The notes: generated from the sequence alone by a model not told the origin. Positions 7,054 through 14,977 are shown, counted from the stretch's first letter. The stretch is DNA of 15,469 bases from Lentzea sp. (GCA_030146905.1 JASLAV010000909.1:1-15469), one strand, 5' to 3'. Program-made: numbers and translations.

Positions 7054-7082
7054 GCCGGGAAGGGCGGGCAACCCTTCCCGGC
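7054..7082 (+). terminator. Terminator hairpin after the protease gene
   Basis: A perfect 11-base stem (GCCGGGAAGGG paired with CCCTTCCCGGC) around a seven-base loop begins eight bases after the protease stop. No U tract follows. It ends 20 bases before the next start codon, so that gene probably has some read-through or a promoter overlapping the hairpin. Confidence 0.75.
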
Positions 7083-7102
7083 CCCGGTTACGTCCTGGTG
7101 GC

Positions 7103-9049
7103 ATGAACGGCAGAAAGCTGTTGGCCGGTGCCGCCGTGCTGGCCGTCGCCGGAGTGAGTGCCAGCTCCGCGGTGAGGGACGACACCCTCGCGCCACCACC
7201 GGTGGACCAGGGACCGGTGCGCCTCGTCGCCTTCGACTCGTGCGACAACGCGGTGACCGAGCTGCGCCGCGCCATGGCCCCGTACGTCAGCGCGTACGGC
7301 CTCGGCGGTCCGGCCCTCCTCACCATGGAGAGCTCGGCGTCGGACACCGGCGCGGGCGTCGCGCAGAAGAGCGTGCCCGACGCGAGGGCCGCCACTCCAC
7401 CCGCCCAGCAACAGGAACACTCGACGACCAACGTCCACGAGCAGGGCGTCGACGAGCCCGACATCGTGAAGACGGACGGGAAACGCGTCGTCTCCATCGC
7501 GGACGGCAAGCTGCGCCTCGTCGACGTCGCCAGCAGGGCCGTCACCGGCACCGTCGACCTCGGTGAGCGCCGCGCCAGCCAGTTGCTGGTCTCCGGTGAC
7601 CGCGCGCTGGTGGTCGCCGACAACCCCGTGCCGATCTCGAAGCCTGCGTTGCCTCCCGACCGGCCTTCGTACGCGCCGGAGTCCGGCACCGAGCTCGTGC
7701 TCGTGGACCTCAAGGCGCTCAAGGAGATCAGCAGCCTCAAGACCGACGGCCTGTACCTCGACGCACGCCAGATCGGTGGCACCGCCCGCGTCGTCGTCCG
7801 CTCGCAGCCGCGCATCCCGTGGGTGCACCCGGACCAGACGACCAACGAGGCGGGAGCGTTGCGCCGCAACAGGGAGATCCTGCAGAGCGAGCCGATCGCG
7901 TCGTGGCTGCCGCGCTACGAGCTCGACGAGAACGGTGCCCGTTCCAGCGGAACGCTCGTCGACTGCGCGAACGTCAGCCGCCCCTCCGCGCCCAGCGCGA
8001 CGTCGATGCTCACCGTGCTCACCTTCGAGCTCTCCGGTCAGCTCGGCACGGGGCAGCCCGTCTCGATCGTGGCCGACGGCGACACCGTCTACGGCACCGA
8101 CCGCAACCTCTACGTCGCCGACGACCACCGCCTGCTGCCGCAGCTCCCTGCCAGGCCGCCCGTCCGGCTCCCCGTCACCACGGCGATCCACCAGTTCGAC
8201 ATCGGCCAGGCGGGCCCGCCCCGGCACGTCGCGTCCGGTGACGTCACCGGCACGCTGCTGAACCAGTACTCGCTGTCCGAGCACGACGGGGTCCTCCGCG
8301 TCGCCACGACGGCGGGCACCGAGAACCGTTGCTGCCGGCGCGTGCCGGACTCGGTGGCACAGCGGCAGCCGCCGTCGGAGAGCTTCGTCACGACGTTGCG
8401 CCGCGACGGCACCAGGCTCGCCGAGGTCGGGAAGGTCGGCGGGCTCGGCAAGGGTGAGCGGATCTACAGCGTCCGCTTCATCGGCCGCATGGGCTACGTC
8501 GTCACGTTCCGCCAGACCGACCCGCTCTACACGCTGGACCTCGGCGATCCGAGTCGGCCCAAGGTGATGGGCGAGCTGAAGATCCCCGGCTTCTCCGCCT
8601 ACCTGCACCCGGCAGGCGACGGCAGGCTGATCGGTGTCGGCCAGGATGCGACGAAACGGGGCCGCACCACCGGGACGCAGGTGTCGCTGTTCGACGTGAG
8701 CGACCCCGCGTCACCGCGCAGGGTCGCGCAGCACCACCTGCCGGACTCGAGCTCCGAGGCCGAGTTCGACCCGCACGCGTTCCTGTACTGGCCCGAGGAC
8801 GGCACGCTGGTGGTCCCGGTGTCGAGCCGCAGGACGACTTCCGAGGCCTCCTCGATGGTGCTGCGCGTCGAGGGTGACCAGTTGCGCGACATGGGGAAGA
8901 TCGTCGAACCGCAGAGCCAGGACCACGGCGGCGGTCAGCGGCGCACGATCGTGATCGGCGACCAGCTGTGGTCGATCTCCGCGGCGGGCGTGCAGATCAA
9001 CGCGCGCGACGGGCTGGCGCAGCAGGCCTGGCTGCCGTTCACGCCGTAG
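7103..9049 (+). CDS. Secreted beta-propeller-domain protein
   Basis: 648 residues starting MNGRKLLAGAAVLAVAG, an N-terminal signal sequence (residues 1 to about 24). The stretch at 108-126 (TTNVHEQGVDEPDIVKTDG) is the hallmark of secreted proteins with a C-terminal beta-propeller distantly related to WD-40 repeats (PF09826, COG4880). The remainder is made of propeller-like beta blades, for example KLRLVDVASR, HQFDIGQ, YTLDLGDPSRP and VSLFDVSDPASPR. No catalytic motif is visible. The substrate and role of this family are unknown; a binding or cell-surface scaffold role is possible. The ribosome site is weak (GGTGG close to the ATG). It follows the protease gene by 57 bases across a hairpin. 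It converges on the EI24-like gene, and the two coding ends overlap by 11 bases. Confidence 0.88.
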   Translation: MNGRKLLAGAAVLAVAGVSASSAVRDDTLAPPPVDQGPVRLVAFDSCDNAVTELRRAMAPYVSAYGLGGPALLTMESSASDTGAGVAQKSVPDARAATPPAQQQEHSTTNVHEQGVDEPDIVKTDGKRVVSIADGKLRLVDVASRAVTGTVDLGERRASQLLVSGDRALVVADNPVPISKPALPPDRPSYAPESGTELVLVDLKALKEISSLKTDGLYLDARQIGGTARVVVRSQPRIPWVHPDQTTNEAGALRRNREILQSEPIASWLPRYELDENGARSSGTLVDCANVSRPSAPSATSMLTVLTFELSGQLGTGQPVSIVADGDTVYGTDRNLYVADDHRLLPQLPARPPVRLPVTTAIHQFDIGQAGPPRHVASGDVTGTLLNQYSLSEHDGVLRVATTAGTENRCCRRVPDSVAQRQPPSESFVTTLRRDGTRLAEVGKVGGLGKGERIYSVRFIGRMGYVVTFRQTDPLYTLDLGDPSRPKVMGELKIPGFSAYLHPAGDGRLIGVGQDATKRGRTTGTQVSLFDVSDPASPRRVAQHHLPDSSSEAEFDPHAFLYWPEDGTLVVPVSSRRTTSEASSMVLRVEGDQLRDMGKIVEPQSQDHGGGQRRTIVIGDQLWSISAAGVQINARDGLAQQAWLPFTP

Positions 9050-9794
9050 CGCGGTCTCCGTTGAGCAGGCGGTGCGACAGCACCGTGCCGCCTGCCATCG
9101 CCGCCGGGATGACGACCAGCGCTGCCAGCGGGATCAGGCACAGCAGGTAGGTGGGCACGGCGAACCCGAGCACCATCGCCCTGCGCGTCGCGAGGACCTG
9201 CCTGCGCTGCTTGAACGACCGGCCGCGCCGCGTGAACGGGATGCCGGTCAGCTCGATGCCGAGCAGGTAGCCGTTGATGCACACCGCGAGCACCGGCACG
9301 ACGGTCTGCCCGACGACGGGGATGAAGCCGCAGACGAACAACGGGATCGCGAACAGGATCGACGTGCCGACCAGCAGGATCGTGCCGCGCAGCCCCACCA
9401 GGAACCCGCGCCACCAGCCGACCTGCTCCGTCCCGGGCACGCCGCCGAGCTCGTCCTCGACCTCCTCGGCGATGTACTCGTAGAACGGGCCGCCGATCAT
9501 GAGCGTGATCGCGGTGAACAGCAGCACGCTCAACCCGAGCACGGCCGCGATCACGGAGATCCCGACGGCGATCTCGGCGATGTCGCGCCAGGTCTCGCCC
9601 CACGACTCGGCGAAGCCGGTGGCCCAGCCGGCGATCGAGTCGATGTTCGTGAGCAGCAGCACCCAGCCGGTGATCATCAGCGCGGCGGTGATCACCGCGG
9701 GCAATGCTCCGACGAGCACGCGCTTGGGCGTGCTGAACACCAGCCTGAACCCGCGCAGCAGCAGAGCGAAACCGGCCCCGAAATCCTTGATCAC
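9039..9794 (-). CDS. EI24/CysZ-like integral membrane protein
   Basis: 251 residues with about five hydrophobic segments (roughly 27-49, 73-100, 134-158, 161-184 and 206-236). The conserved stretch GGPFYEYIAEEVEDELGG after the second segment, the FIPVVGQTVVPVL region and the basic FTRRGRSFKQRRQVL loop near the C-terminus fit the EI24 domain family (PF07264), which includes the sulfate transporter CysZ. Actinobacterial members are mostly uncharacterised, and no sulfur-assimilation genes are next to it, so sulfate transport cannot be claimed. It lies 48 bases downstream of the GNAT gene on the same strand and may be cotranscribed with it. Its end overlaps the end of the convergent beta-propeller gene. 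Confidence 0.85.
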   Translation of the reverse strand: MIKDFGAGFALLLRGFRLVFSTPKRVLVGALPAVITAALMITGWVLLLTNIDSIAGWATGFAESWGETWRDIAEIAVGISVIAAVLGLSVLLFTAITLMIGGPFYEYIAEEVEDELGGVPGTEQVGWWRGFLVGLRGTILLVGTSILFAIPLFVCGFIPVVGQTVVPVLAVCINGYLLGIELTGIPFTRRGRSFKQRRQVLATRRAMVLGFAVPTYLLCLIPLAALVVIPAAMAGGTVLSHRLLNGDRATA

Positions 9795-9842
9795 GCGCGC
9801 AGGATAGTCGGTGGGGGAGCCCCGCGAGGGATTTCGCCCCGG

Positions 9843-10595
9843 TCAGCCCTCTGCCGGTGAGGCGATGCAGGCCGTTCCGGCGCGGCGGAAGCCGACGCGT
9901 TCGTAGACGCGCGCGATGTCGGGGCTCCCCGCCGACAGGAACACCAGCCGCGCGCCGCGGTCCAGGGCGTCACGCGCGAGTGCCGCCGTGACCGCGCCAC
10001 CGAGGCCGCGCCGCCGTGCCGCGGGCAGGGTGCCGACGCCCACGATCTCCACGACGTCACCCGCTCGTTGCGCGGTGCCCACGGCCAGCACGCCCTCACC
10101 GGGCAGGTCGGCCACCGCGTGGCGGTGCCGGGTGCTCGCCGGTGCCGCCGTCTCGACCGCCGCGTCCCGTTCCGCCACGCCGACCTCTCCCGGGGCGGTG
10201 CCCGGCGACGAGAAGGCGAGCTGCGCCACCACCGACACCTCGGCGGGCTGCGTGTCGAGCACGCGCACGTGGGGATGCGGTTCCGGCAGCGCGTCGGGGT
10301 CGAGCACCAGCAACGGCGCCCTGAGCACGTCCAGACCGGCCTCGACCGCGATGTCGTACAGGTCCGGCGTCGTCTCGTGCACCCACTCGAACGCCTCGGG
10401 AACGCCCAGCTCGCGCTGCCGTTCCCGCATCCTCACGACGTCGGCGAGCGCCGGCCGCCCGCCGGGGAACCGCGGCCGCGCGTAGTAGGGGTAGCCGTCG
10501 CCCGCCTGGACGAACAGCACCAGCTCGCCGTGGTCCTCGACGCGAGATCCCGGTCGGGGCACGGAGTCGTAAAAGGTTTCCAGAACGTCCCACAC
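9843..10595 (-). CDS. GNAT-family N-acetyltransferase
   Basis: 250 residues from a GTG start at 10595. The acetyl-CoA binding core lies at residues 181-205, with the R-x-x-G-x-G signature as R194-R-R-G197-L-G199 and a following helix. The family's last strand and helix are seen at about 217-238 (RLVFLSAGSPDIARVYERVGF). The N-terminal 130 residues resemble a degenerate first GNAT half, so this is probably a two-lobed enzyme that moves an acetyl group from acetyl-CoA to an unknown amine. No signal or membrane segment is present. No clear ribosome site precedes the GTG; a TAGCTA sequence close upstream could serve as a -10 element for a very short leader. It is divergent from the lipoprotein gene, with a 61-base gap. 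Confidence 0.88.
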   Translation of the reverse strand: MWDVLETFYDSVPRPGSRVEDHGELVLFVQAGDGYPYYARPRFPGGRPALADVVRMRERQRELGVPEAFEWVHETTPDLYDIAVEAGLDVLRAPLLVLDPDALPEPHPHVRVLDTQPAEVSVVAQLAFSSPGTAPGEVGVAERDAAVETAAPASTRHRHAVADLPGEGVLAVGTAQRAGDVVEIVGVGTLPAARRRGLGGAVTAALARDALDRGARLVFLSAGSPDIARVYERVGFRRAGTACIASPAEG

Positions 10596-10656
10596 GGACG
10601 ATCACGCTAGCTACCTTTGGCGGTATGACGCACGGCATTTCCCGCATCGGTCGGTC

Positions 10657-11022
10657 ATGAGGACCCTGGCGGCGCTGGCCGCCCTGGTGATGGCCCTCTC
10701 CGGCTGCGCAGACGACTCCGGGGACCGGTTCGTCCGGCCCGGTGCCCCGAAGACGTCGCCCAGCGGGAAGTTCGTCGCGCACACCGAGAGCGCGAGCGAG
10801 GTGCGGGTGACCGACCGCAACGGCGGTGACGTGTTCCGCAAGTCCTACGAGTACGCCACGAGCTCGCGCGCGGACGGCATCGGCGTGGTGTGGCTGTCCG
10901 AGCGCGACCAGCTCTGGGTGCTCGTCCCCGGCGACACGAGCGAGCGCGTCGAGGCCGGCCAGGACGGGGTGTGGACGGCGGTCCAGGCCGAGCTACCCGG
11001 GGAGATCACGCGGCTCGGGTGA
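10657..11022 (+). CDS. Small putative lipoprotein
   Basis: 121 residues. The N-terminus MRTLAALAALVMALSGC is a lipoprotein signal with the lipobox LSGC, so Cys17 would be lipidated and the mature 105-residue protein anchored on the outer face of the membrane. The mature part (SPSGKFVAHTESASEVRVTD, then GVVWLSERDQLWVLVPGD) looks like one or two beta-propeller-type blades, as in small actinobacterial proteins of unknown role. No ribosome site is obvious. Its last 30 bases overlap the end of the convergent YihY-family gene, which leaves no room for an independent terminator. The function is not recognised. Confidence 0.72.
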   Translation: MRTLAALAALVMALSGCADDSGDRFVRPGAPKTSPSGKFVAHTESASEVRVTDRNGGDVFRKSYEYATSSRADGIGVVWLSERDQLWVLVPGDTSERVEAGQDGVWTAVQAELPGEITRLG

Positions 11023-11955
11023 GGCCTCCTCCTCCGACTCGCCCTGCGCGATCCGCCTGCCGCGCTCCAGCTCCGCGTCGAACTCGGCGCCGAGCAGCAC
11101 GGCGATGTTCGAGATCCACAGCCACACCAGGAAGACGATCACACCACCCAGTGAGCCGTAGGTCTTGTTGTAGGACGCGAAGTTCGCCACGTAGATCGCG
11201 AACCCGACGGTCGCCAGCGCCCACAGCACGATCGCGAGCAGGCTGCCGGGCGTGACCCAGCGGAAGCCCGGCTGCCGCACGTTCGGCGCCGCCCAGTAGA
11301 GCACCGCGAACGCGAGGCTCACGAGCAGCAGGATGACCGGCCACTTCACGAAGTCCCAGACGGTGACGACCGTGTCGCCGAGCCCGATGGCGTTGCCCAC
11401 CGTGTCCGCCACCCCGCCGGTCAGCACGAGCGCGCCCAGCGTGAGCGACACCAGCACGACCGAGCCGAGGGTCAGGGCGAGCCGCAGCGGCACGACCTTC
11501 CAGAACGGGCGGCCCTCCTCGACGTCGTACACGGCGTTGCACGCGCGCATGAACGCACCGAGGTAGCCCGACGCGGTCCAGAGCGCCGTCAGCAGACCGA
11601 CGATGCCGAGCAGGCTGGCCGCGTTCTGGCTCTTCTGCAGTTCCTCGATCGACGACTTCACGAGATCACCGGCCTGGCCGGGAGCGACCTCGTCGACGTA
11701 CTTGATCAGCTCCTGCGTCGTCGTGTCGCCGAGCAGCGCGAGCACCGACGTCAGCACGATGATGCCGGGGAACAGCGAGAGCACCGCGTAGTAGGTGAGC
11801 GCGGCCGCCCAGTCGGTCAGGTTGTCGTCGTTGAACTCCTTGACCGTCCGTTTGAGAACGCCCCACCAGTCGCCCTTGGTCAGCTTGGCGGGACTCTTGA
11901 CGTGACTACCTGCGGGCACGGCGCCATCCGAAAGATCGTGTGCCGGTACCGACAC
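10993..11955 (-). CDS. YihY/virulence factor BrkB-family membrane protein
   Basis: Up to 320 residues with six hydrophobic segments (about 48-75, 110-137, 158-181, 201-223, 235-262 and 269-292). Family hallmarks are LTYYAVLSLFPG in the first segment, and YNKTYGSLGGVIVFLVWLWI and LLGAEFDAEL near the end. Members were once called ribonuclease BN; they are now seen as inner-membrane proteins of unknown transport or envelope function. The start is uncertain: GTG at 11955 gives the longest form but lacks a ribosome site and overlaps the upstream gene by 50 bases. GTG at 11919 would give a 308-residue form with a 14-base overlap. Both overlap the upstream small gene, so translation is likely coupled. 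The C-terminal tail is acidic. Confidence 0.92.
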   Translation of the reverse strand: MSVPAHDLSDGAVPAGSHVKSPAKLTKGDWWGVLKRTVKEFNDDNLTDWAAALTYYAVLSLFPGIIVLTSVLALLGDTTTQELIKYVDEVAPGQAGDLVKSSIEELQKSQNAASLLGIVGLLTALWTASGYLGAFMRACNAVYDVEEGRPFWKVVPLRLALTLGSVVLVSLTLGALVLTGGVADTVGNAIGLGDTVVTVWDFVKWPVILLLVSLAFAVLYWAAPNVRQPGFRWVTPGSLLAIVLWALATVGFAIYVANFASYNKTYGSLGGVIVFLVWLWISNIAVLLGAEFDAELERGRRIAQGESEEEASPEPRDLPG

Positions 11956-12091
11956 CGGCGAGGTGCAGGGCGAGGAGCAGCAGACCGAGCACGACGAGCG
12001 TGTTGGCCGTGATCACGTCACCTAACCCGGTCTTCGCCAGGTCCAGGATCAGCGCCAAGCCGAACGAGACTGCGGCGATGATGGCCAGCAT
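11906..12091 (-). CDS. Small two-segment membrane protein upstream of the YihY-family gene
   Basis: 61 residues from ATG 12091-12089, with a GGAGG ribosome site nine bases upstream. Two hydrophobic segments (about 2-18 and 26-47) are joined by a short loop, and a basic tail follows (RSFGWRRARR). It overlaps the start of the YihY-family gene, which points to cotranslation and possibly a shared membrane complex. The clear ribosome site, the promoter upstream and the bias of the sequence toward membrane residues support a real gene. I do not recognise a function. Confidence 0.78.
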   Translation of the reverse strand: MLAIIAAVSFGLALILDLAKTGLGDVITANTLVVLGLLLLALHLAGVGTGTRSFGWRRARR

Positions 12092-12123
12092 CGAGGTCCA
12101 CCTCCGTGTTGAGTGACGTGCGG

Positions 12124-12148
12124 ATACCCGTTTCGATAGGGGTGAACC
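12124..12148 (-). promoter_or_regulatory. Sigma-B/F-type stress promoter for the small membrane protein and YihY operon
   Basis: On the minus strand GGTTC (12148-12144) is followed after 14 bases by GGGTAT (12129-12124). This matches the G-x-x-T, 14-16 bases, GGGTAY pattern of Streptomyces sigma-B and Mycobacterium sigma-F promoters. Transcription would start near 12116, giving a leader of about 25 bases that contains the GGAGG ribosome site. The operon is therefore likely induced by general or osmotic stress. Confidence 0.6.
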
Positions 12149-12185
12149 ACGCCGTTCGGAGCAACGGACGTGTCATGATCGGTCC

Positions 12186-13787
12186 GTGGACCTCCAGCGC
12201 TGGCAAGCGGCCGCGGTTCCGTGGTGGGTGACCAGGGTCGGGCTCGTCGGTGGATGGGCCGCAGCCTTCTACTTCGCGGCGAGTGCGAACGAGGCGCCCT
12301 GCACGGCCGCCCATCCGTGCGTGCCGGACCCGTTGTTCTCGTTCGCCGTGGTGCCGTTGCTGGCCACGCCGTTGCTGCTGTTGTTCGGGCGTGTGCTCAC
12401 GGGCTGTGCGATGGGCGTGTTGTTCGGCGCGCTGGACATCGTCCTCGACGGCAGCGCGGCGGCCAACGTCGCGTTCGGCCTGCACGCCGGTGCGTGCGCG
12501 GTGGTGGCGGCGTGGACGGTGAGGTCGCGCGCGGACCAGCACGAGGCGGCGGGCACGACTCTCGTCTCACTGCCGGACATGCCGCCGCAACGGGGAGTTC
12601 TGCGCATCGTCGCCGTGTTGCTCGTCGTCTTCGGGTTCCTCACGTTCGTGCAGTACGACATCACCAACGGCGAGATCGAGCAGCACGTCGCGAACGCCAG
12701 CAGGGTCGAGGCCGAGGTCGTCGAGATCAAGGACACCTACGAGGTGTGGGTGGAGCTGCCCGACCGGCAGCGCGCCGGGTTCGAACCGCTCGCGCCGGAG
12801 GCGTACGAGGTCGGCGACTCGGTGCCGGTGCTCGCGGACGGCACGTGGGTGCGGATGGAGAACGAGCCGGAGGACGTCACGTGGTGGCTCACCCTCGGTG
12901 GTGCCGCGGTGTTCCTCGCGGTCATGCTCGCCGCGCGGGAACGCCGCCGCCGCGCGCTGTGGAGCGGACCGGTGAAGGCGCTCCGGGTGCAGGCGGTCCC
13001 CATCGGCCCGCGCCGGATCCTGCTGCGGCACAACAAGGTGGACGTCGCCACCGTCACCACGCTCGCCGACCTCGGCCTGCAGGAACCGCTCTACCACGAC
13101 ACCGAGCAGTTCGGCAGGGTCTGGCGCGGTGAGGAGGACCCGCCGGTGCAGCACGAACCGGCGGAGCTCGTCGTCGCGGGGGAGTGGCACCACGGCGGCC
13201 AGGTCGCGCTGGTGTTCGAGGGCGACGTGGTCGCGACGAGCACGCTCGGCAGGGTCCGGCCCCGTCACACCGTCCACAGTGCACACCTGCCGGGCGAGCC
13301 GGTCACCGGCGGCACACCGGTCGACCTGCCGCACGCGGTGTGGCCCGGCGACAGGAGGCGGGCGGAGGGCGCGGTGCTGCTGCTCGGCGCCGCCGGTGCG
13401 CTGGTCGCGCTGAAGTACTACCCGGACCTCGTCGTGCTCGCCCTGATCGGCGTGCAGTGCGTGCTGTCCGCGGTGACGCGGTTCCAGCCGATGCTGCGCC
13501 TCGACCACCGCTCCGTCGTGCTCTACACCGGCATCTGGACCTACCGCGTGCCGTGGGCGCAGCTGCACGGCGTGCGGCGCTCAGGACCTCAGCTCATGCT
13601 CGCGTTCGGCCCCCACGGCGACGTGCTCACCACGCCGCAGCTGCCGGACAGGCAGGCGGGCGAGAAGCTGATGTGGGCGCGCGCCCGGTCGTTGATCGCG
13701 GAGCAGCCCGGCGAGCGCGTGACCCGCCGGTTCAACATCAGCGTGTTCGCCGGCCTCGCCTACGCCGGGCTCGTCCTGTTCCTCTGA
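12186..13787 (+). CDS. Multi-pass membrane protein of unknown function with DUF3592-like and PH-like parts
   Basis: 533 residues from a GTG start. Hydrophobic segments appear at about 13-32, 50-68, 92-111, 138-156, 233-251, 394-412, 414-430 and 517-533. Between the fourth and fifth lies a small beta domain (residues about 172-224, ASRVEAEVVEIKDTYEVWVE, then YEVGDSVPVLAD) that resembles the extracytoplasmic DUF3592 fold. A basic loop ERRRRALW follows. Residues about 436-505 (LRLDHRSVVLYTGIWTYRVP, then PQLMLAFG) look like a bacterial PH domain on the cytoplasmic side. No enzyme motif is seen. It is divergent from the stress-promoter operon and its stop is five bases from the convergent PLP-enzyme gene. 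Both domain assignments are by eye and tentative. Confidence 0.75.
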   Translation: MDLQRWQAAAVPWWVTRVGLVGGWAAAFYFAASANEAPCTAAHPCVPDPLFSFAVVPLLATPLLLLFGRVLTGCAMGVLFGALDIVLDGSAAANVAFGLHAGACAVVAAWTVRSRADQHEAAGTTLVSLPDMPPQRGVLRIVAVLLVVFGFLTFVQYDITNGEIEQHVANASRVEAEVVEIKDTYEVWVELPDRQRAGFEPLAPEAYEVGDSVPVLADGTWVRMENEPEDVTWWLTLGGAAVFLAVMLAARERRRRALWSGPVKALRVQAVPIGPRRILLRHNKVDVATVTTLADLGLQEPLYHDTEQFGRVWRGEEDPPVQHEPAELVVAGEWHHGGQVALVFEGDVVATSTLGRVRPRHTVHSAHLPGEPVTGGTPVDLPHAVWPGDRRRAEGAVLLLGAAGALVALKYYPDLVVLALIGVQCVLSAVTRFQPMLRLDHRSVVLYTGIWTYRVPWAQLHGVRRSGPQLMLAFGPHGDVLTTPQLPDRQAGEKLMWARARSLIAEQPGERVTRRFNISVFAGLAYAGLVLFL

Positions 13788-13802
13788 GGCCGCTACCTCA
13801 GG
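13783..13802. terminator. Small stem-loop spanning two convergent stop codons
   Basis: CTGAGG (13784-13789) and CCTCAG (13796-13801) pair over a six-base loop, with one extra wobble pair outside. The stem includes the stop codon of the membrane-protein gene and lies over the end of the convergent gene. It could act as a weak two-way terminator, but it is short. Confidence 0.35.
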
Positions 13803-14935
13803 CGGGCCACGGCGTTCAGCAGCCGATCCACATCGGACTCGTCGGTGTACGGCCCGATGCCGGCGCGCACCGCGCCCTTGTCGCCGAGACCGAGCCAGCG
13901 CGAGCACTCGAGTGCGTAGAAGTGGCCCGCGGGCGCGTTCACGCCCTCGGCGCCGAGCCTGCGGTACACCTCGGCAGGCTCCAGGCCGTCGACCGAGAAC
14001 AGCACCGTCGGCGTCCGCGACGACGCCTTGCTGTAGATGCGCACGCCGAGGTCGCGCAGGCCGTTCTCCATCTTCTCGCGCAGCGCGAGCTCGTGCTCCT
14101 CCAGCCCTTCGAGGCCGCGCATGAACTCCACGGCCGCGGTCGTTCCCGCCAGCAGCTCGTAGGGCAGCGTGCCCAGCTCGAACCGCTCCGGCACGGCGTT
14201 GGTCGAGGGCAGCAGCTTGTCCGGCCGCAACGTCTCCAGCAGCTCCGGCGCGGCCGCCAGCACGCCGAGGTGCGGGCCGAGGAACTTGTAGGGCGAGCAC
14301 ACGAAGAAGTCCGCGTCCATCGCCTCGACGTCGACCGGGACGTGCGGGGTGTAGTGCACGCCGTCGACGTACACGAACGCCGCGGCCTCGTGCGCCGCCG
14401 CCGCGATCGTGGCGACGTCCGGACGGGTGCCGAGCAGGTTCGACGCCGCCGTGATCGCGACGACGCGGGTGCGGTCGGACAGCAGGTTCGTCACCGCCTC
14501 GACGGGCAGCTCACCGGTCGTCCTGTCGAACGGCGCCCACCGCACCGTGGCCCGTGCCGCCTCGGCCGCCTGCACCCAGGGGCGCACGTTGGCGTCGTGG
14601 TCGAGCCTGGTCACGATGATCTCGTCGCCAGGCCGCCAGTTCTTCGCGAGCGTGCGGGAGAAGTCGTAGGTCAGCTGGGTCATGCTGCGGCCGAACACGA
14701 TGCTGCCCGCGTTGAGGAACTCCGCCATGGTGGTGCGGGCCTTCGCGACGATCTCCTCCGCACGGCGTTCGGCCGCCGTGACGGAGCCGCGGTTGGCGAT
14801 CGCCGAGGTCAGCGTGTCCCTGACCGCCTCCGCGACGACGTCGGGCATCTGCGCGCCGCCCGGTCCGTCGAAGTGCGCGGCGCCCTCGCGCAACGCGGGG
14901 AAGTGGGCGCGGACCGCTGCGACGTCGTAAGCCAT
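13793..14935 (-). CDS. Cysteine-desulfurase-like PLP-dependent aminotransferase class V (VC1184 subfamily)
   Basis: 380 residues from ATG 14935-14933 (MAYDVAAVRAHFPAL), the usual start of this subfamily. A longer form from 14992 would translate the operator-like dyads and is less likely. It has a class V, fold-type I layout: GPGGAQMP near the start, RLDHDAN (about 110-116), D191 with H194 in VDGVHYTPH to hold the cofactor ring, K217 in SPYKFLGPHLGVL for the Schiff base, and R357 near the C-terminus. Where sulfur-mobilising enzymes such as SufS have a catalytic Cys after a His (HHC-like), this protein has AGHFYA at 336-341. Desulfurase activity is therefore doubtful, and the true substrate is unknown. 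No Fe-S assembly genes are nearby. It is cytoplasmic. Confidence 0.88.
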   Translation of the reverse strand: MAYDVAAVRAHFPALREGAAHFDGPGGAQMPDVVAEAVRDTLTSAIANRGSVTAAERRAEEIVAKARTTMAEFLNAGSIVFGRSMTQLTYDFSRTLAKNWRPGDEIIVTRLDHDANVRPWVQAAEAARATVRWAPFDRTTGELPVEAVTNLLSDRTRVVAITAASNLLGTRPDVATIAAAAHEAAAFVYVDGVHYTPHVPVDVEAMDADFFVCSPYKFLGPHLGVLAAAPELLETLRPDKLLPSTNAVPERFELGTLPYELLAGTTAAVEFMRGLEGLEEHELALREKMENGLRDLGVRIYSKASSRTPTVLFSVDGLEPAEVYRRLGAEGVNAPAGHFYALECSRWLGLGDKGAVRAGIGPYTDESDVDRLLNAVARLR

Positions 14936-14943
14936 GCCCTCAT

Positions 14944-14957
14944 GGTGCTGGAGCACC
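14944..14957. promoter_or_regulatory. Dyad GGTGCT-gg-AGCACC, possible operator
   Basis: A perfect 6+6 inverted repeat with a two-base centre lies nine bases upstream of the PLP-enzyme start. The centre is too short for a stable RNA hairpin loop, so a protein-binding site is more likely. Confidence 0.4.
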
Positions 14958-14958
14958 G

Positions 14959-14977
14959 CTGATCGGGAAAGGATCAG
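14959..14977. promoter_or_regulatory. Dyad CTGATC-n7-GATCAG, possible operator
   Basis: A perfect 6+6 inverted repeat with a seven-base centre (gggaaag) lies beside the previous dyad in the gap between the divergent PLP-enzyme and DinB-family genes. Its size and symmetry are typical of a dimeric repressor site. The regulator is not in this window. Confidence 0.45.

Noticed and set aside
7088..8608. A 506-codon minus-strand open frame opposite the beta-propeller gene
   Set aside because: It is an antisense shadow with no domain. The plus-strand frame has a signal sequence and the PF09826 hallmark.
13184..14962. A 592-codon plus-strand open frame crossing two real genes
   Set aside because: It runs out of frame through the end of the membrane-protein gene and antisense to the PLP enzyme. 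Composition is Arg/Ala-rich and there is no recognisable domain.
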